The notes under the pieces: generated by a model | What the model was told of the DNA's origin: nothing | Database searches by the model: none | What the model saw: the letters and a program-made list of their open reading frames with translations, nothing else | NCBI GenBank assembly: GCA_028673005.1 | Contig: CM054115.1 | Coordinates: 107,813,172 to 107,877,171 of the forward strand | From: Tanypteryx hageni | Taxonomy: Eukaryota; Arthropoda; Insecta; Odonata; Petaluridae | Reading direction: 5' to 3' | DNA: 64,000 nt | Made by a program: the position numbers and the translations under genes | In this document: one piece after another, positions 58,026 to 64,000 of the stretch | Layout: the number at the start of each line of letters is the position of its first letter | Position numbering within the stretch: the stretch's first letter is position 1

Positions 58026-59524
58026 GCTTTTTATATTGCATTACATACGTGTGCACATATGAATGGTGTTTAATTGTACTATGCCGAATGAAAGTCTTAA
58101 TGCGTTGCATAGTATAATTTCTGAGTAATCTGAATTCATACAATAATATAAAATTAGGCATTCCTTTAAGATTACTATGTTATTTTCATTCTCTGTGTTT
58201 ACTATGGTAGGTGTAAATAGGCATAGATAAACCGGAATGTTCTCGGCCTCGAGCTATCTGGTAAATGAAAGAGTTCTCTGCACTGTACAAAAATGATTAA
58301 TGGAGGAAATTTGTGTGCGTCTCGGCTAATTGTGGCAATGACTCGAAGATAAGTCCGTCTGAGGGCTCTATCTGGCGACAATGTCACTCAATAACGTCTC
58401 ATGCGCATTATCGCTTCTGCTTTGCATACAGGCGGGGAAAAATTGAAGTGCGAAAAAAAGATGGCCTTCTAGTCTCGATGTTTTTGGTTTAATCTCTCGT
58501 TCCACATTTCGACTGCCTCCGAAAGGACGCTGCAGTCGTATTTTCTCTTCCACTCGCATCCTGAAAACGCCGATTCAAACAGAACTGCGAAATATAGAAA
58601 ACAAAGCGTTCTCCGGCACGCTTCCAAATCTTGCGAGAAAAAGAGCACGAAAATTGGCTAAGATTTCGCGATAGAGTTGAAGATGAACTTTTGGTTAAAT
58701 ATTTTTAGACGGAGATACAACGAAACAATGTAAATATAACTTTTCACAAAGTAAATTTTAAAAAGGAAAAGTAATCCAAATTATAAAATATTGGCATCGC
58801 TCAATTGTCTTTGCTCGTCTTCAGTATGACTAGCTAGCTGTCTATGGAATCGGAGAAATATTCGAATAAAACCTCCTCACTTGCAGAAAGTACAACAGCG
58901 AATGGATTAATATCACCAGAAAGTAAGGCACTTGACGAATTCATTGTTTCGGATTTGATTTTGGGGCCATGTGGCGGAACAATTTTTGCCTAAATGAAGC
59001 GCCGCAACTTCTAAGCGCTTATGACGAGCAAGTGTTTGGAAAATTCCTAATTCTTTCTCGACGGAAAATGGCATTCCTTTGTGCATAACGGTAGTCTTTT
59101 TAACCGCCAAGTCCTTATTGATGTAATGCGCCGATGAGAGTCCTCAGGTGGAAGGTGTTCGGATTTGGGTGCAGGGGATGGGTGCTCGTAGGGAACTAGC
59201 GCAAATGCTGTTTTCCTTGGAAACCAAACCGAAAAAAGGGAACCGATCTCCGTATTGACAATAAGTGGCTGTTTTCCCACCCACGTGGCGAATATTCATT
59301 CGGGTGGAAACGTATTCGCCCATCGCACTCTCCTTACGGAATGCATTGTGCGGCGACGACTAGATTGGAAACCCGACGAATTACGCACATAGATGTCTTT
59401 GCGTTTGAAAAACGGCAACATTTAAAAGATCGATAAAAAGAAATCCCTCGTATTACGGCGCAAACAAAAAGCGGTGACATTCATCTGAGCAAGGAGATGA
59501 AGCTGGACGCTGTCTGGCGACTCT
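58026..59524. other. No gene recognised
   Basis: Mixed AT-rich and CpG-containing sequence without repeats shared within the window. Confidence 0.4.
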
Positions 59525-59752
59525 GGAGGGGTGGGAGAACGAAGGGAGAGTGGAGGGAGAGGGGAGAGCTTGGGTGAGGAGAGAGAGAGAGAGGGGAGGG
59601 GAATGGAGGGGAGGGATGGGAGGGAGAGGAGAGGAGAGGGAGGGGCGAAAGGAGAGGGTGGGGAATGGGGAGGAGAAGGGAGGAACTGGGGAGGTAGGTG
59701 GGAGGGAGACGGGTGGGTGAAAGGAGGGAAGAGGGTAAGGAGAGGGACAGCG
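59525..59752. repeat. GA-rich array (GGGAGGGGAGAGGAGAGG)
   Basis: About 230 bp of almost pure purine on + with many GGGG/GGG runs (G-quadruplex potential on +). Open frames are low-complexity. Confidence 0.85.
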
Positions 59753-59759
59753 GACACGA

Positions 59760-60345
59760 CGGCGATTAGAGTAGCATGGAGAGTAAGATATTTAGATGTG
59801 GATTTCGCGGCGAACGATGTTGTGGCCACGGCCCCCGATTGGCGGTGGAAAATCGTCAGCGTCTCGCAGTAATCGCCCGGGGCGACGGATATATGGGTGC
59901 CCTCCTCCTCTCGCCGACCTCCGACCGAAGGCCTCCTTCAGCGCCGCCTCGCACTCGCGGCGTCTCTTGTCACTAGAGGGCGACCCAATGGACGCGAGGA
60001 GCGGATTTCAACGGCCGATTGGAGCGAACCGCGGGCGGAACGAGAGGCGCATTTTCCCGCTCCCAATCATCCTCTCTCTCGGTCCCTACCGTCCTTCGCC
60101 CGCCGCCGCCGACCTTGGGCCTGCCCACGACGCCCCCTCTCGCTATCTCTCTCCCCCCCTCCGCCGCTTATCCGTCCCCTCCCCTGCCCACTCGGACGGG
60201 AATTCGGGCGCGCCTCCGCCCCACTCCATCGCTTTCCGCTTTCGAGGATAGCGCTTTCGTGAAATCGCGTCCGATGCGAAGAGTCGTCCTCGGAGGCGGC
60301 GAAGGGACTGTATCGATTCGACGGGCTTCCTAAAAAAAGTTCCTC
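59760..60345. promoter_or_regulatory. CpG-rich segment, possible promoter/first exon
   Basis: GC- and CpG-rich 0.6 kb with open frames in all forward frames (up to 151 codons), as expected for this composition. No domain is recognised. It could be a CpG-rich promoter as at 16.9-18.7 kb; no convincing splice donor was found. Confidence 0.3.
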
Positions 60346-61600
60346 TCTTTAGCCGTCTAAATTCGTTTTACAACAGTGCTCTACGCCGCGGTTAGTTTAT
60401 CTCTGAAAATACGATCGAGGATTTTCCCTTACATTTGCCACATTTGTCGGAACAACCAAAACTGTCGAGTGAAGCGAACTATGTTCAAGAAACGATGCTG
60501 TAACTTGGCGATTTTACGGGCGAAGAGTAAAAAGACGCATTGACTATAAACGGCGACTAATAACGATCCCTTTTATTCTTCCGGTCGATCCCATTGCCAT
60601 TTACGAGCCATTAGAGTGAGCCGAGCGTTTGTATTTTTATGGCACCATTCTGATTTGTTTCGATATCATATGCTCTTCTCACCTCGCGTCACTTTCATCT
60701 TTTGAGATATCGCAATTAAAAGAAATAATTCGGTGAGAGATCTGCGGTTGAAGTGGAGAATTCCCGTTGGAGTAAGATGAGACGCACAGACCGAGCAAGT
60801 CAGTGTGCTCCGTCTTTCGGAAGGGGCGTTAAGCAGTTGGCCCCTCGGGTGCTTTTTGTAAAGAGTAGGCTAATGCCGGCACCGAGTTTCCCTCCTCCCT
60901 TCTGTGTCCAGTTGATGCAAAATGACCATGTCAGTCGACGCACTTAAAAATCAATTGAGGTGCACTGCATGGTATTCGGATCGAAACTCGGGATTCAATG
61001 TAGTATGTATTCGTATTTCCTTCAAAATACATATTATAACATAAATAAATGTGCTCGTTCCCTCGCACTGCTCTGGTGTGCCGAGACGCGTGAAACGGGT
61101 CGAAAATCTGTCCACGTCCAGAGTCTTTAGCTGGCCTCGTGCTCGCAAAGTGATAATCCTAACCGTAGGAACTAAATGCTATATGTACATACTGAAATAG
61201 AAAAGGTTTGAGAGTTGATTTATTTCGAGTTATATTAGTGGAATTGGTTGATAATTTTGAAATTGTAGTCCCTATGTCGCAACTGACTAAAGACGAAAAT
61301 ATCGTGGCGATAAGTTATCATTTTACTTTTGTGTATGTTTCTTGCTTTTTATTTACGATGTTATTTATACTTCGCCTCTATCTAGTTACTTAAAAAAACT
61401 CCGTGGGATTTCATTGCATATATACTATATGCAACGAGGGCAAAGGGTGCACGGTGCCCGGGGAGGGGAAATCGACACGACATTTTTTCTCTATATTTTG
61501 GGGACGGTTTCGTCTGCTGCATTCTGTAGGGAATCACGTAAACATTAGATATGTCGTACACATAATTGGATAAATGATCTTTGCAGAAGCTTTCAAGGGA
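60346..61600. other. No gene recognised
   Basis: CpG-containing intergenic sequence, only short chance open frames. Confidence 0.4.
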
Positions 61601-61609
61601 AAGTAAGTA

Positions 61610-61787
61610 CAGTCAGATCCCGATTTAGCGCGACCGTTTGTCCATCATTAACATTGGCTTTAGCGGGGATGACGGTAAATCGAGGCATATGCTTGCTCTA
61701 ATCATAAGATGGAAGTTCTTTTCACGATTCATGGGCAGTATGTGGGGGTGGCACTATATAGAGGGGTGCTGAATCTGGGTCCGACTG
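61610..61787. mobile_element. Pogo-like MITE (copy 2)
   Basis: 178 bp flanked by TA (61608-61609 and 61788-61789), with ends CAGTCAGATCCCGATTTAGC and GGGTCCGACTG (inverted CAGTCGGACCC). It is the reverse-orientation partner of 7503-7689 and the better-preserved copy, with both TIRs clear. Confidence 0.85.
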
Positions 61788-62089
61788 TAATTAAATGTCA
61801 TGAAGATAGGTGATAGGCGGAGAATTGCACCATTTCTCTCTAATCTTTCTCAATCTACGATTGTAATCTTTGAGTTTTCAATAGGGGTTTGAGGTGTTCC
61901 TTGCATGACTTAATGCATTGTGGAAGACGGCTGCGCCTTTCGTTTGAATTACTTTATATTCAAGAAAGTGCGCCTATTTATAGAGGGGTATCTCCTGAAA
62001 ACTACTGAAAAAAGACTCCTACCCCGTGTCTGCTCAACTTGGGTCCCTTGGGCTCTGAGAAAGGCGATTGAGAAGAGATGTCAATCTCC

Positions 62090-62625
62090 ATCCGAGGGGC
62101 TGGAGGGAAGGAGAGGAAGGGAGGGAGAAAGAGTAAGAGAGGGAGGGAGAGAAAGAGAGGGAGGGAGAGTAAGGGAGGAAGAGAGAAAGGGTGGGAAGGA
62201 TGGATGGTAAGGGAGGAAGAGAAAGGGAGGGAGGGAGAAAATGAGGGACGGAGGGAGTGCATGGGAGGAAGAGAGTAAGAGAGGGAGGGAAGGAGAATAA
62301 AGGAGGGAGTGAGGGATAGAGAGTAAGAGAGGGAGGGAAGGAGAATAAGGGAGGGAATGAGGGAGAGAGAGCAAGAGAGGGTGGGAAGGAGAGTAAGGGA
62401 GGAAGAGAGGGACAAAGAGAGAGAGAGTAAGGGAGGAAGAGTGAGTGAGAAAGGGAGGGAGGAAGAGGGAGGGAATGTAAGAGAAGAGAGGGACGGAGAG
62501 AAAGGGAGCGACAAATAAATCAAGGGAGGAAGAGAGAGAATGAGAAAGAGTAAGAGAGGGATGAAGAAAGGGAGGATGGGAGGGGGAGATAGAAAAAGAG
62601 AGAGAGAGAGAAACAAAAAGGGACC
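62090..62625. repeat. GA-rich array (GAGGGAGGGAGAGTAAG)
   Basis: About 530 bp of purine-rich tandem sequence with GGGAGGAAGAGAGTAAGAGA-like units. The 251-codon open frame on the other strand is a Ser/Leu/Pro low-complexity artefact. Confidence 0.9.
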
Positions 62626-63439
62626 TTCATTTTTTCGTTTTACCGCCCAATCTGCTTGTCCTGCTTCGAGATGACGCACGTAATGATTTGGTGACGCCAA
62701 CGATAGCAAAGGAGAGAACCGGAGTCCGAGTTTAATGAGGGAAAGGTTACGGCCCATTTCGGTGTGGGATTTTTTATTGCAAAAATAGAAATAATCTCAT
62801 TTTCAGCGGAGGCATTTATTTTCTATCGACGTTTTTTTAATTCGGTTCGATTCAGACGCTGTGCCGGCGATAAGCCTAACGCGGCATCATCCTATCTCTT
62901 TTTGGCCGAATAATATTTTTTTTTTCCAAGGTCTCTCCGAGTCTTGCTTTGGCGTCCGTGCGTTATCGAATGGCCAGCTGGCAGCGTAAATGGCTCTATC
63001 CGAGTTGCAGAGCGCACTTTAAAAAAATCCCTATTTTTGGCCCTCGAGTCGCGCTCTTTTGCGCTCTGCTTCGACATTTGCGCGGAGAAACTTTCACCCG
63101 AGTAGGAACCATATTTTTCTTACGTTTAGGATGAATCGAACAATCGTAGTGTTCTTATATGTTGATGCGTGTGAATATTGGCAATTAATATCGAAACTGT
63201 CAATTTTAATTACAAACAGAACCATAGAAATTTTAATTGTCTTAAATATACTATTGATTTTCCATTCTGTAGAATTACTCTCAAATCTCCAGAGTCACGT
63301 ATTCTTGGCAATATCAAATATAATTCCTTTGAGGAAATAAAAGCTCTATTCAACAGAAGCTCAATTTCGTCCATTGTCTGAGCCAATGATTTATTTATTG
63401 TTTAGGAAAATCTGGTCTTACTGGAAATTGCCTTCCTTT
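62626..63439. other. No gene recognised
   Basis: Non-coding sequence, CpG-rich in 62820-63110. Nothing conserved seen. Confidence 0.4.
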
Positions 63440-63760
63440 CTAAAGGAACGATGGTGTCTATGTGTGTGTGAGCGTGTATCTGGTTGGTAGGTTTTTTTGG
63501 CGCTCTAGCTCAAAATCTGCTAATCAGATGAGCACAAAACGTTATATTTAAGATTCTGAATAAAAAACCGAGGTTTGATTAGATTATGATTAAAATTGAT
63601 CAACTGGAATTGAGGTTTACTCTTATAATTTTTGTCAAATATCTAATATAAAGCTTCAATTATGTACATGTTTTCTATTATCAGAGTTGTAGAAAATATA
63701 ACTTTCTATGACTCTTGGTTGAAACATTTTTTCATATAGCGATCTATGTATAAATTGTTG
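63440..63760 (+). repeat. Dispersed repeat family X, diverged copy D
   Basis: Shows the same block order as copy C: GCTCTAGCTCAAAATCTGCTAATCAGAT, a 'GATTAAAATTGATCAACTGG' block, GGTTTACTCTT, and GAGTTGTAGAAAATATAACT. It is more diverged than copies A to C. Confidence 0.55.
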
Positions 63761-63866
63761 ATTGTCCGTTTATGCTCAATACATCAGATGTTGCTAACTG
63801 ATAGCTTTATTTTGGTTGCAATGATTTTCGAATCAAATCGATGTATCTAGGAATTTTTCATTGATC

Positions 63867-63867
<1 letters not shown>

Positions 63868-63938
<71 letters not shown>
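63868..63938. repeat. (TA)n microsatellite
   Basis: 71 bases of uninterrupted TA dinucleotides. Confidence 0.98.
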
Positions 63939-63940
<2 letters not shown>

Positions 63941-64000
63941 TTTGCTTTATTGTGTTTTGAACAAAAAAACCGTAACATTTCCCGTGAAATTTTTGATGGA

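Noticed and set aside
59796..60251. 151-codon open frame in the second CpG-rich block
   Set aside because: Overlaps open frames in all forward frames; Pro/Arg/Ser composition without domain.
62002..62757. 251-codon open frame on the - strand
   Set aside because: Translation of a GA/CT array; hydrophobic Ser-Leu-Pro repeats imitate membrane segments.

Overview
The window looks like arthropod, probably insect, nuclear DNA from a large repeat-rich genome. The grounds are spliceosomal introns, TA-flanked mariner and pogo elements, many hAT elements with 8-bp target duplications, a solo LTR, long CT/GA-rich arrays and very low coding density. No bacterial operon structure or prokaryotic gene was found. 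The species cannot be named from the sequence.

Only one host gene is well supported: the last two coding exons (6163-6322 and 8958-9050, + strand) of a WD40-type protein. They are joined in frame across a 2.6-kb intron that carries a deleted mariner-type element and a pogo-type MITE. Everything left of it (1-6162) is intron or intergenic DNA with decayed pogo/Tigger copies, one of them split by a hAT element. The first ~11 kb is strikingly CpG-poor, and from ~12.2 kb onward CpG is common. This could be a germline-methylation boundary at the end of a gene, or a scaffold join.

11.7-36 kb is a mosaic of hAT MITEs, a 650-bp foldback element, a CpG-rich segment at 16.9-18.7 kb with a strong splice donor (possible first exon), a 352-bp direct duplication, a tRNA-like pseudogene, three pyrimidine-rich arrays and a solo LTR.

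37.2-43.9 kb is the most structured part: three hAT elements nested like Russian dolls. A KIAA1586-like hAT relic (- strand) is split by a second, internally deleted hAT (+ strand, perfect 8-bp TSD). That one is split in turn by a third, almost intact hAT (- strand, one frameshift).

44-64 kb holds an unusual 15/16-bp minisatellite beside its own inverted copy and two dispersed repeat families with three or four copies each. It also holds another hAT MITE nested in one of those repeats, more CT/GA arrays, a second CpG-rich segment and a (TA)n tract at the end. No novel host defence or metabolic system was recognised; the interest lies in genome architecture and transposon biology.
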